From Acidobacteriota bacterium (GTDB taxonomy: Bacteria > Acidobacteriota > Terriglobia > Acidiferrales > UBA7541): 64,000 nucleotides of DNA. Within the stretch, counting starts at the first letter, position 1, and every line of letters begins with the position of its first letter. Below, piece by piece: positions 55,684 to 63,744 of this stretch. The stretch spans positions 1 to 64,000 of the forward strand of contig JABCZG010000007.1 in assembly GCA_013289835.1 (NCBI GenBank), written 5' to 3'. The notes beneath the pieces were generated by a model, which ran no database searches, was not told the origin of the DNA, and saw only the letters and a list, made by a program, of their open reading frames with translations. The translations under genes were made by a program, and so were the position numbers.

Positions 55684-56090
55684 TGGATACCGTACACGAA
55701 CTCTCCCGTTTTGATTTTGAATCGGATTACGACATTCCAACGGAAAACTTTCTTGAAATCTGGCCGTGTCCGGAAACTGAACAAGAGGCTTACCGTTGGT
55801 TGGATCACGTCCGGATGCGCCTCGGGGATGCCCTTGGACTTCGAAACCTTTGGGCTTGGCGGTATCTCTCTAAGCGTAAGAATCCTGAAATTCTGACGGA
55901 TTCGACTCTGGAGGAGCGAGCCGAACGGATGCAAGACGCAACGGTTTCCATTTCAGCGACGGAACAGCTTGTCCGAGATGCTGTCCAGGACTTCGAAGAC
56001 GCCGGGTTTTCACTGGCCGATTACCACAAGCAAAGCACGTTGCGGCTGTACGCAACCAAACAGGTTTTTGATTCGCAGCACACGTACTAA
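55683..56090 (+). CDS. Hypothetical protein behind replication-like gene
   Basis: The ATG overlaps the preceding TAA (TAATG). The 135-residue product is acidic: DYDIPTENFLEIWPCPETEQEAYRWLDHVRMRLGDALGLRNLWAWRYLSKRKN. It has no membrane segment and no recognised family. Its coupling to the replication-like gene makes a helper role in replication (analogous in place to lambda P) thinkable, but no sequence evidence supports it. Confidence 0.6.
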   Translation: MDTVHELSRFDFESDYDIPTENFLEIWPCPETEQEAYRWLDHVRMRLGDALGLRNLWAWRYLSKRKNPEILTDSTLEERAERMQDATVSISATEQLVRDAVQDFEDAGFSLADYHKQSTLRLYATKQVFDSQHTY

Positions 56091-56170
56091 ATGTATGGTT
56101 GAAAATGAGAAGAGAGTGGGGTTGTTTCTTGGCACAGAACTTGCGCGTTTTGATGGTTGTGGTCGTTTTT

Positions 56171-57139
56171 CTATGTTGCTTCGTTATGCCTGGATATGTA
56201 GGTGCCGAAAATGTTGGTATCCGTAGTCCAAAAAATGACTTGGCAGAATTTGGTAGTCTGCTCGATGTCAAAAACATCTCTGTAACTGACCAAGCCCCAT
56301 ACATAGAGTGCTCGGGTTTGGCCCGTCTTAATATCGGCAACTTCTGCGTCTGGAACAAAGGCATCCACCACAGCAGCCAAGACATTATTTTGTTGGGGAC
56401 CCAAAATGGAGGAACCCATGAATTCTCCAGTGAGGGGAAAATCGAAATCGGAGGGAAGTGGTACTGGCAGGATGGCGGCCCTAGCTTTGTACATGACTTT
56501 ATGGGCTGGAGTATGGCCGCAATTGATGAGCAACGGGCGGGCTTCAAACCTCAAGTTTTTAGGTCGCTCTTGGAAACTGGCACCTCCGACCATGATGGTG
56601 AGATAGGCTCGCATTTGTTGAGCCGTTCGTTCTCTAAGAGCTACCACACTCTCAGTAGCGGCCTTGGAACTTACAGCGATCTCTTTTGCAGCAACTTCCA
56701 TAGCAGAAGCCAAGCGAGCGGCCTCAGCAACCGATTTTTGCATGGACGTAGATTGTGCGATGTTTTCTGCGATGAGTTTATCTGTTTGAACTCCCGTTTC
56801 TCGCATCTCCTCAACTTGAGCGTTTATAGCACCCAAGGTTCTCAAAGCAGCCCAGACAGCAATAGCGGTGACAATGACCAAAACCCAAGTGGGCCAGAAA
56901 ATATCTGTCCAAGCTGGCCAGGAACTCGGTTTTTCCTTGGTCTCGTTTGTTTGTGCGTTTGGGGATGGCTGGCTTATAGGAGTGGTGATTGGCGAAGTCG
57001 GTTCAGCGGTAGAGCGTGGAGTTTCGCTAGCTGGCTTTGCTTCTTTTTTACCGTGTTCTTGTTCGTTTTTCACTGGTGATGGTGGGGTTTGAAATAGTCC
57101 ACCGTATAGCAAGACCGCTGCAAATAGGATGATTCTCAT
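56171..57139 (-). CDS. Membrane protein with coiled coil
   Basis: The 322-residue protein starts with a signal or anchor segment (IILFAAVLLYGGLF), a proline/serine-rich stretch, a second hydrophobic helix (WPTWVLVIVTAIAVWAALRTLGAI, about residues 83-105), then a coiled coil of about 60 residues (AENIAQSTSMQKSVAEAARLASAMEVAAKEIAVSSKAATESV) and a soluble beta-rich end. The layout fits a membrane sensor or accessory protein. The long plus-strand frame opposite is a shadow. Divergent from the next small gene. Confidence 0.7.
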   Translation of the reverse strand: MRIILFAAVLLYGGLFQTPPSPVKNEQEHGKKEAKPASETPRSTAEPTSPITTPISQPSPNAQTNETKEKPSSWPAWTDIFWPTWVLVIVTAIAVWAALRTLGAINAQVEEMRETGVQTDKLIAENIAQSTSMQKSVAEAARLASAMEVAAKEIAVSSKAATESVVALRERTAQQMRAYLTIMVGGASFQERPKNLRFEARPLLINCGHTPAHKVMYKARAAILPVPLPSDFDFPLTGEFMGSSILGPQQNNVLAAVVDAFVPDAEVADIKTGQTRALYVWGLVSYRDVFDIEQTTKFCQVIFWTTDTNIFGTYISRHNEAT

Positions 57140-57250
57140 TCACGTATGATACCTCCGAATGAACTAGTCGGCTCCTCCGTAGAGTCTCGAACAAATCAAA
57201 AAAACCGAAGCACGAAACGGGTCAAACCCGAGAAAAGGAAAAAAAGAACC

Positions 57251-57457
57251 ATGCAAAGTCTAATTGGCGTCATAAAAATCTATGAAACAGAGGAAGGAAA
57301 AACAGTAACAGGTTTCGAAAATGCGAACCGAGACAGGAGTTACAGCATAGCCGAAATTGGATTGCTGGCCGATGTAATGCAGCAACTTGAAAACGGGATC
57401 ACTTTTCACCCTACGCTTGTAGACTTCGGATTTAAGCCGAACGAAAAGGCGGCATGA
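57251..57457 (+). CDS. Small hypothetical protein
   Basis: I use ATG 57251, preceded by AAAAGGAAAAAAAG, rather than an upstream in-frame ATG that opens a basic, unlikely leader. The 68-residue product (MQSLIGVIKIYETEEGKTVTGF..) has an IAEIGLLADVMQQLENG helix near the centre and FGFKPNEKAA at the end. No family recognised. Confidence 0.6.
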   Translation: MQSLIGVIKIYETEEGKTVTGFENANRDRSYSIAEIGLLADVMQQLENGITFHPTLVDFGFKPNEKAA

Positions 57458-57465
57458 AAAATCCG

Positions 57466-57657
57466 TCAGCCTTTTGAAGTCTTTCTTGTCCCAAGACTAA
57501 TGTTTTTCTGAGCGGCTCTAGAGTACACAGCAGACGGTGTGCGTCCCAGTTTCAGACCGATTACCCGTGTAGGTGTGTATTGCGCGGCTAAGATTTTTAA
57601 TTGTTTATCGTCCGCGCGGGTCCATTCTTTGCCTTTATTCTGGGTAGATTTTGGCAT
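57466..57657 (-). CDS. SANT/Myb-like small DNA-binding protein
   Basis: The 63-residue product reads EWTRADDKQLKILAAQYTPTRVIGLKLGRTPSAVYSRAAQKNISL, which fits a well-known family of small Myb/SANT-like proteins often found in accessory DNA. The three-helix core spans about residues 11-52. It is basic at both ends. Target unknown. Confidence 0.78.
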   Translation of the reverse strand: MPKSTQNKGKEWTRADDKQLKILAAQYTPTRVIGLKLGRTPSAVYSRAAQKNISLGTRKTSKG

Positions 57658-57789
57658 CCTGAAGCGCCTCCCAGATTCGCAGTATACACCTATTGATATT
57701 GCCCTCTAGTCAATAAATTGCCTGGGGGTAATTCACGGCAAAGCAAAGATTCCCCGCGCACCAAGAAAGACCATAAAGAGGCATGAAAA

Positions 57790-58038
57790 ATGGCAGCATA
57801 CGAGAAGTCAACGCATTGGATTTATCGGGTACGGGTTACTGAGCCGAAAGAGATTGAACTCTTGGAACAGGGATACGCGAATGGGATGTTATCGGGCCCG
57901 CTGTCCGGCCCATACGAGAAGGTTTCTGAGTCAACCTATAAAGCCTCCGCAGATGAGGATTGGGTCAGGGATCACGGCTACCAAGGGAGTCTTCTGATCT
58001 TTACGAAAAAGTGCTTGAGTGAAAAACCTATCGCATAG
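57790..58038 (+). CDS. Small hypothetical protein
   Basis: The 82-residue product (MAAYEKSTHWIYRVRVTEPKE..) has alternating strands and no hydrophobic segment. AGAGGCATGAAAA precedes the ATG. No family recognised. The following 460 bp hold no gene but several regulatory-looking repeats. Confidence 0.55.
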   Translation: MAAYEKSTHWIYRVRVTEPKEIELLEQGYANGMLSGPLSGPYEKVSESTYKASADEDWVRDHGYQGSLLIFTKKCLSEKPIA

Positions 58039-58534
58039 GGACTCAGGGAATCGAGAAGAACTCGCCTAGCGCCTTCCTGTGCTTATCAACCACAGGATTA
58101 CGCGAGACCGAAAGCCTTTAATACACATTGTGAACACAACTACGAACGAATCGGCACGTACAAAAAAATCCTATGAACGAGACTTAAAACCTTGAAGGAT
58201 TAACCGGGGCCAGTAACAAACAAAAAGAAAACTGAAAGACAGATTGAGAAGTGAGCTACAGGCTACAGCCTTGCGCTAGAGAGCAGGCACGCAGGCGATA
58301 AATCGAATCGAGATGGATGAAGACGCATAGGAATCAGATCGGCACCTTAAATCGCTTCTAATTGCTCCGCGTGTTCACACAGTGAACAGAAACGAAAAAG
58401 TGAACTGAGATGTGAACAGGCCAGGAATTCAGTTCACAAAATGAACAAGATGTCCCTCGTCCTTTAGAAAATATTTTCCGGCTGTGTAATTTTTACCGCG
58501 AAACGTGTTTTTGCGAAAAATACTGAGGAATAAT
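58039..58534. other. Intergenic region with repeated GTGAAC motifs, possible operator array or origin
   Basis: No gene is supported. GTGAAC or its complement occurs singly at 58130-58135, 58400-58405 and 58412-58417, and as palindromes at 58373-58387 (GTTCACACAGTGAAC, perfect) and 58432-58446 (GTTCACAAAATGAAC, one mismatch). The cluster lies within 160 bp of the next start codon, consistent with control of that gene. Confidence 0.6.
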
Positions 58535-59248
58535 GTGTCAGAAAAAGAAAAAGTCCTTGTTTTTCTACGAAATGCAGGAGGTTTCGCAACCCGTTCTGCA
58601 ATCAGTATTGAAGTTTTTCAACGGCATTTGACCGCAGATGAACTGGACACGCTCCTGAGCACAGTTTTGAACGGATTTGTCGAGGTCAAAGAAAAAAAGT
58701 GGAAGCTTACCCCGCTTGGTTGGAACCTAGCGAATCAGATCGGTGCGCCTGAAGCAACACCAGTTCAACCAGAGACCATTTCCAGCGACTTCGCCCGCTT
58801 CAAGACCTTGGCTAAAGAAAATCCGGATTGCAGCGCACAACGGCTTTTGCAGCTTGCCGGGCGACACTTGGGCGATCCGTTGGAGGACTCCGAACAGTGG
58901 CGCTCGTTTCGAGCAGAGAATCCGGAGTGGTATTTGCTGCAACCGCGGGAGTGGTATCGCAGCGACGTTGCCCTGGACGAATCAGGCTACCCGCTGAGAT
59001 ATCCCACGGATCCGCTGACAGCCAAAGAGCGTGAGGTCCGGCCAGCAACAGAGCGCGGTTGGTTCGAGCGCACCATGCGGCAAACCGGAGCGAGCTTGGA
59101 GCCGTTCGCAGTCGAGATGCCCGGTTTCGAATGCGCGAACATCCTGAGAGTCGTTAAGAAGATCGGCCAGCAACTAGCCGAGGAGATTTTCGGACCCACG
59201 AAGATTGCGACCGCACGTCGGTTGGTGGGCGTCACAGTGAACTCTTGA
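58535..59248 (+). CDS. Hypothetical element protein downstream of operator cluster
   Basis: GTG 58535 behind TGAGGA gives 237 residues. The N-terminal 60 (VSEKEKVLVFLRNAGGFATRSAISIEVFQRHL, LLSTVLNGFVEVKEKKWKLTPLGW) look like a winged helix-turn-helix, so it could be a regulator. The C-terminal part is helical with PEWYLLQPREWYRSDVAL and GQQLAEEIFGP. No family recognised. Because it stands directly behind the GTTCAC array it may be autoregulated. Confidence 0.6.
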   Translation: MSEKEKVLVFLRNAGGFATRSAISIEVFQRHLTADELDTLLSTVLNGFVEVKEKKWKLTPLGWNLANQIGAPEATPVQPETISSDFARFKTLAKENPDCSAQRLLQLAGRHLGDPLEDSEQWRSFRAENPEWYLLQPREWYRSDVALDESGYPLRYPTDPLTAKEREVRPATERGWFERTMRQTGASLEPFAVEMPGFECANILRVVKKIGQQLAEEIFGPTKIATARRLVGVTVNS

Positions 59249-59427
59249 CCCCTGAAACGCAACATTACTTCACGCAACGACCTTTTGCGGCTGTCCAGAA
59301 CGCAATGAGTTACAGACCAAAAATCAGGAATAAAGAGACGATTCGGACATTTTGTTGCATTTCTCGGCGGGCACAAAAAAGAGCCCAGGTCGCTCCAGGT
59401 TCGTGGGAGATTCAGGTTGGTGGTCGA

Positions 59428-59997
59428 TTAGAACATATTGGCAAAGGTAGAGGTGATCGCCTTGCCCGCAGTTTCATCGGATGGCACCGTGTAAACTGCC
59501 GTCGAAGCGATGGACTTGTGACCGAGGGCTTGCTTGATGACAGCCAGGTTAACGTTGGCTTCAACCATCGAAACCCCGAGGCTGTGTTTGAGGCAATGGA
59601 CGTGCCGCTTGTCCTTGGGTAATCCAGCCCGCTCCGCGATATCAGCAAACACCCGATGAAGCTGGGAACGGTGTAGCCGTCCGGACTTCTGAGACACGAA
59701 CACGCGAGGCGAAGGGTGATTGCCCCTTTCTTCGAGCCATGCCCGGAGAACTCGCTTCTCAGACAAGAGCGGCTGTCCTTGAACATCTGCAAGCGGTTGT
59801 GTGGTTTTCAAACTACCTTTGAGTCGCCGAATGGTGATCTCGCCGTTCTTTAGGTCCACGTCTTTCAGTTCGAGATTGCAAATCTCGCTCGCTCGCATTC
59901 CATGCTTGAGCCCGAGCAGGATCATGGCAAGGTTGCGCCGATCTTCCGAGGCGACTTTCAAGACCTTGTGAATTTCTTCTTGAGTGAGTGCTTTCAT
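59428..59997 (-). CDS. Catalytic-domain-only tyrosine recombinase
   Basis: The 189-residue protein is just the C-terminal domain: LKHGMRASEICNLELKDV with box I Arg, HCLKHSLGVSM in the box II place (Lys instead of Arg), QALGHKSIASTAVY with the nucleophilic Tyr. Such short FimB-like recombinases with HxLKHS are known in prophages. It differs from the element integrase at 49879, which is full size. It may invert or excise DNA inside the element. Start ATG 59997 is preferred. Confidence 0.85.
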   Translation of the reverse strand: MKALTQEEIHKVLKVASEDRRNLAMILLGLKHGMRASEICNLELKDVDLKNGEITIRRLKGSLKTTQPLADVQGQPLLSEKRVLRAWLEERGNHPSPRVFVSQKSGRLHRSQLHRVFADIAERAGLPKDKRHVHCLKHSLGVSMVEANVNLAVIKQALGHKSIASTAVYTVPSDETAGKAITSTFANMF

Positions 59998-60307
59998 GGA
60001 CTCCTCCAATGAAGAGACATTACTATATTTATGTTGCGTTGTCAAGAAAAATCAGCAAGAATTTTTCGCAAACTTTCAAAACCCCCGGCAAAGTTCTGCC
60101 GCCCCCGTTTGTTGTTCCAAGCCCGGGCGAAAAAATCGGAGCGGACAGACGCGAGAAATTTTCGGTTCGATTATCTAAATGTAGGTAAACAGCAAAGGGG
60201 GATCCTATTTTTCGTTGGGAGGCACCCGGTAGGCAACCCCCAAGGGGGCCCCATCTGGTTCCTTGTCTATGCCTTCCTTTCCTCACCCATTATTTTCCGA
60301 GGTTCCA

Positions 60308-60739
60308 ATGCTCGTATACATGCTTAAATCCGGGCCCTACGTCAAACTAGGGTTCACGTCGCAGCCCTCGCTAAACTCCCGGCTACACCAGATTCGAAAC
60401 GCATGTCCCTACGATATCGAAGTGCTCGCTGCTAGGCCCGCAACGTACGACCAAGAGCAGGCTTTGCACGCTGGCGCGATCCAATGGCGGCATCCCACTC
60501 GTGAGAAAAGTGATTGGTATTTGGACTGTCCCGAGCTTCGCCAATACTGTGATGCCTTTTTCTATCCTGATTCCCTTCCCGAAACAGCTAGCGACACTCT
60601 GCCCGCAAGCCAAGCACTCACGGAAGAGATTCGGAAATTCAGCCGGAAGTTTAGGGGTCCCATTGCTGGAACCGGAGAGACTCTAGGACGGGGACAACCC
60701 CCCCGCAGATTTGCGCCCTCATCTAATTCAGCAATTTGA
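60308..60739 (+). CDS. GIY-YIG-like nuclease domain protein
   Basis: The 143-residue product begins MLVYMLKSGPYVKLGFTSQPSLNSRLHQIRNACPYDIEVLAARPAT and continues with EQALHAGAIQWRH, the GIY-YIG pattern of T5orf172/MUG113-like proteins (VYML.SG.YVK.GFT..). CGAGG precedes the ATG. The C-terminal 45 residues are Ser/Pro/Arg rich. A nuclease role is inferred from the motif only. Confidence 0.78.
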   Translation: MLVYMLKSGPYVKLGFTSQPSLNSRLHQIRNACPYDIEVLAARPATYDQEQALHAGAIQWRHPTREKSDWYLDCPELRQYCDAFFYPDSLPETASDTLPASQALTEEIRKFSRKFRGPIAGTGETLGRGQPPRRFAPSSNSAI

Positions 60740-60827
60740 CTGTTTGCAGTTAGCTTGAAATGTGAAGGCTCTGATATCCTGTATCTGGCTACAATGTCGT
60801 AACGCTAGCAACCCGTCCGGGAATTGC

Positions 60828-61571
60828 ATGGCAATCCATAAGCACTATAGGAATTCTCCCATCACTGAGGCGGTCATAGACATTCGAGTGGAACTCCCCC
60901 CGGAGACCAAGCCCGAATCTCTCGAACCGATTGCTGCCCGTATAAGTACTGCTTATCCGAAACGCGAAGACATAAACCTGTTCCAAGGACAGTTTACGTT
61001 CGGAGTGGGTGCTACAAGCACTCAATCAAAACTCGGGTATCTGTTCAGGTCTGCTGACGGGAAATATGTGCTTCAAACAAGAACTAATGGGTTCACGTTA
61101 AGCCGTCTCGCACCGTATGAGAAATGGGAGCCCTTCCGTGATGAAGCTAGAAGCTTTTGGGAAATCTACAAGGAAGTTGCTAAACCGATTCGCGCAACTC
61201 GTGTAGCCTCTCGGTCCATCAACCGGATTGATATACCTTTGCCCCAGGTTGAGGTGAGCGATTATTTGAGGACTTACCCAGAGGTTTCTAAAGAGTTGCC
61301 ACAAATGCTGAGCGGTTATGTTATGCAATTGTTGATTCCCCAGAAGGAGTTCAACGGGATGCTGTCGTTGATACAGGCGACCGCACCAGCACCGCGACAG
61401 GAAACTACTTCGATAAACCTTGACATTGATATGTTCAAAGAGAGTAGTAGTGATTTTGAGTTGGATGAGAAAATTTGGGCCTTTCTGGAATATCTCCGAG
61501 ACAGGAAGAACGAAGTATTCGAGGGATGCATAACCGATAAAGCCCGAGAGTTGTTCGGACCAATTGAATAG
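60828..61571 (+). CDS. TIGR04255-like protein (first of a three-gene cassette)
   Basis: The 247-residue product starts MAIHKHYRNSPITEAVIDIRVELPPE, the signature of the sporadically distributed TIGR04255 group (Y.N.PI.EAV.DI), continues with QTRTNGFTLSRLAPYEKWEPFRDEA and ends NEVFEGCITDKARELFGP. No biochemical role has been assigned to this family. The next gene starts 8 bp on. I choose ATG 60828 because the family N-terminus begins there. Confidence 0.85.
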   Translation: MAIHKHYRNSPITEAVIDIRVELPPETKPESLEPIAARISTAYPKREDINLFQGQFTFGVGATSTQSKLGYLFRSADGKYVLQTRTNGFTLSRLAPYEKWEPFRDEARSFWEIYKEVAKPIRATRVASRSINRIDIPLPQVEVSDYLRTYPEVSKELPQMLSGYVMQLLIPQKEFNGMLSLIQATAPAPRQETTSINLDIDMFKESSSDFELDEKIWAFLEYLRDRKNEVFEGCITDKARELFGPIE

Positions 61572-61579
61572 GAGGGAAC

Positions 61580-62110
61580 TTGCCAGTCGTAGCAGAATCA
61601 CTTATCACTCCTCAGATCAATGCGCCGCATGAGTGGTTGGGTTTTGGTAGTTCCGCAGTCACTGAGCGCGAACAATTCGAGCGGCAAGACCCGTTCGTAT
61701 TCGACTTGTATCAAGCCTATTATTCCAGATATCTGAAGGAACTTTATTTGAGACCGACTTTTGACAAAGCTGAACAAAAATTGAATGACATGGCCTCACT
61801 AGCTCCAAATTGGGACTCATACGGCGCACAACCCCCAAACCCAGAAGCTAGGGTTCGCGCTAGAGAAATCTTGATTGTTTTGCAAGGGCTGTCTCTGCCT
61901 CCCTCCGCAATTGTGCCCTCATCTGAGGGAGGTGTTGCGATTTGCTTCCTGGAGTCTGGAAGGTATGCGGATATCGAGTGCCTTAACACAGGCGAGATAC
62001 TGGCTGTCACATATAAAGGAAAGGACGAGCCTTACGTTTGGGACGTGGACCGCGAAGATGCGGCTGTTCGCAACGCGATTGAAAGAATTCGTGCCCACTT
62101 CGCCGCCTAA
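61580..62110 (+). CDS. Hypothetical cassette protein (TTG start)
   Basis: A TTG at 61580 is preceded by GGAGGGAAC, a strong site, and gives 176 residues: LPVVAESLITPQINAPHEWLGF..LASLAPNWDSYGAQPPNPEARVRAREIL..PSSEGGVAICFLESGRYADIECLNTGEILAV. This NWD..GA motif recurs in proteins encoded beside TIGR04255 genes, as far as I recall. No function is known. Lies 8 bp behind the TIGR04255 gene, 20 bp overlap with the next. Confidence 0.75.
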   Translation: MPVVAESLITPQINAPHEWLGFGSSAVTEREQFERQDPFVFDLYQAYYSRYLKELYLRPTFDKAEQKLNDMASLAPNWDSYGAQPPNPEARVRAREILIVLQGLSLPPSAIVPSSEGGVAICFLESGRYADIECLNTGEILAVTYKGKDEPYVWDVDREDAAVRNAIERIRAHFAA

Positions 62111-62558
62111 ACGTCCCAATCGAATGCTTCGGAATGGCCGAGTTGAAGACCAAGTATTCGGCGACGCTGAAAATCTGTATCGGCGCTACAGCAAAGAACA
62201 TTGGGTGGGCGACACTTTTGTCAGTGCTGGATTTAAGTTTCCGAGGCCCTCGGTAAATCGTGAGAAATACAGTCAGCCCGAAGACGTTGTTTATTCAGAC
62301 GATGGGAAATTCACGGGTTGGGGTGTGTTGGAATTCAGGGTTGAAAATATTCCGCAGCGACTTGTAGATGGAGCCGGAAGGCCCTATCTATTTTTCCCGT
62401 GGCATACGCCCGAGGAAGACAATTACGCGCATAGCGAGATTTGGTGTGAATCCGAATCGCAGCGGGGCCAACATGCAGACCCTAGTTCGCAAACCAAAAA
62501 GAGGTTTCGCACCATCCTCAGTCAGCATGTAAGAGTGAGAATCGCAGCCACAATGTAG
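62091..62558 (+). CDS. Third cassette protein (GTG start, overlaps previous gene)
   Basis: The start GTG 62091 lies inside the preceding gene by 20 bp; ATG 62124 is an alternative. The 155-residue product reads NLYRRYSKEHWVGDTFVSAGFKFPRPSVNREKYSQPEDVVY..GWGVLEFRVENIPQRLVDG..FFPWHTPEEDNYAHSEIW. The RxxKEHW..PSVNREKYS..PEDV block looks like a conserved core. No family name known to me. Tight overlap indicates a three-gene unit. Confidence 0.72.
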   Translation: MPTSPPKRPNRMLRNGRVEDQVFGDAENLYRRYSKEHWVGDTFVSAGFKFPRPSVNREKYSQPEDVVYSDDGKFTGWGVLEFRVENIPQRLVDGAGRPYLFFPWHTPEEDNYAHSEIWCESESQRGQHADPSSQTKKRFRTILSQHVRVRIAATM

Positions 62559-62781
62559 GGTCCAGCGGAAACCTACCTGCAAAAACCTCGCGTCCCCTAC
62601 ACAGTTCAAATCTACAGTTAGAGATTCTCTCGGGGAACCTATGGGGACATAGGGCGCCCCGAAGAGTAACGATGGTGGGCCGGAACCATCCATGCATCCG
62701 TTTCTGGCAGAGCGTCCTTGGCTTTTAATACGGCGGATGCAATTTTTCAGATGGATAGGAACTTTCTTTGAGGTTAGTGCG
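62559..62781. other. Intergenic region before tandem cold-shock gene
   Basis: About 220 bp with no open frame of note. It contains ATGGTGGGCCGGAACCAT-like inverted repeat near 62671-62690. Probable promoter and leader of the following gene. Confidence 0.4.
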
Positions 62782-63264
62782 ATGCCACAGAAAACCGGAA
62801 TAGTTAAACACTACTCGCCCAAGCGCGGGTTTGGTTGGATCACCCCGGCAAACGAAAATGAGCCCGAGATTTTCTTCCACCGAGATTACGTTTGGAGTTC
62901 GAGTTCCGAAGACCTGACCGGACAAACCGTACTGTATATTCCGTCGAACAGGTCCGATGGAAAACCCTTTGCACGTCAAATCCGAATTCTCTCGAACGAC
63001 GTGCTTCGCAGTCTTCGCTATGGGGAAACGATTCTAGGACAGGTTGTTCGCAGTAAAGATGGGTTCGGGTTTCTCCAGCCTCTTGACGGTGGGAGCGACG
63101 TTTTCTTTCACGTTACTTCAGTCACGGACAAAGAAAAGCTAACCGAGGGTCAGGCCGTTTATTTCAAGGTCATTGAAAGAGAGAAAGGTCTCGCAGCGGT
63201 CAGTATCTACCCCGTGCCAGAAAATCAGCTTGGGACCTTAAAAGAAGTATCGGTGTCCGCATAG
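62782..63264 (+). CDS. Tandem cold-shock-domain protein
   Basis: The 160-residue product contains two cold-shock-type domains in a row: TGIVKHYSPKRGFGWITPANENEPEIFFHRDYV and then GQVVRSKDGFGFLQPLDGGSDVFFHVTSVTDKEKLTEGQAVYFKV. Each has the GFGxI/L and FFH motifs for nucleic acid contact. I use ATG 62782 behind GAGG. Duplicated domains in one chain are less usual than single Csps. The second cold-shock gene of the element is at 54483. Confidence 0.85.
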   Translation: MPQKTGIVKHYSPKRGFGWITPANENEPEIFFHRDYVWSSSSEDLTGQTVLYIPSNRSDGKPFARQIRILSNDVLRSLRYGETILGQVVRSKDGFGFLQPLDGGSDVFFHVTSVTDKEKLTEGQAVYFKVIEREKGLAAVSIYPVPENQLGTLKEVSVSA

Positions 63265-63312
63265 CCGGGACTCCGCGATTCAGCCTAATTTCACTTTTGT
63301 AAGAAAGCATTT

Positions 63313-63660
63313 ATGACACAACCCGTTCAAATTATTTTCTCAACCCCCAGTGGCGACATGGCCGTTGTAGACAACGCGGCTTCGCCAACTTTTCCGAGCT
63401 TGTCCGCGGGCACGCATCTAGGCTACGACACAAAAACCGGAGCCATAGACCAAGGTATAAATCCTTACGGTGGAACTGGCAGCACTACGCTAGACACTTC
63501 AGGGAATGACCAAGCTACTCCCGATCCTTCGATTGGAACGATTGTCGGCAACCCGGTCGCAGCTACGCAGCCAACCTTCAAGACTGTAACCACGATGGTC
63601 AACAGTGCGCTTACCGGAGTGCGCCTGCTTTGGAAGAATCCTGCGATTGTGATTTTCTAA
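63313..63660 (+). CDS. Hypothetical protein
   Basis: The 115-residue product (MTQPVQIIFSTPSGDMAVVDNAASPTFPSL..) is rich in Thr, Gly and Pro and looks like a disordered or coat-like protein with an IVIF end. It may be structural but no family is recognised. Confidence 0.5.
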   Translation: MTQPVQIIFSTPSGDMAVVDNAASPTFPSLSAGTHLGYDTKTGAIDQGINPYGGTGSTTLDTSGNDQATPDPSIGTIVGNPVAATQPTFKTVTTMVNSALTGVRLLWKNPAIVIF

Positions 63661-63744
63661 GCCGATCAAAAATTCATTTAAGTATTGCGCCTCGTTCGAG
63701 CCGCATGATTTTCTAGTCTGAGCAAATCTTGAAAGTAGAAACCA

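Noticed and set aside
56099..57079. Long plus-strand frame of 326 codons
   Set aside because: It lies opposite the minus-strand membrane protein, has poor protein composition (runs of Ser, Cys, Phe) and no ribosome-binding site; the minus frame has clear membrane and coiled-coil segments.
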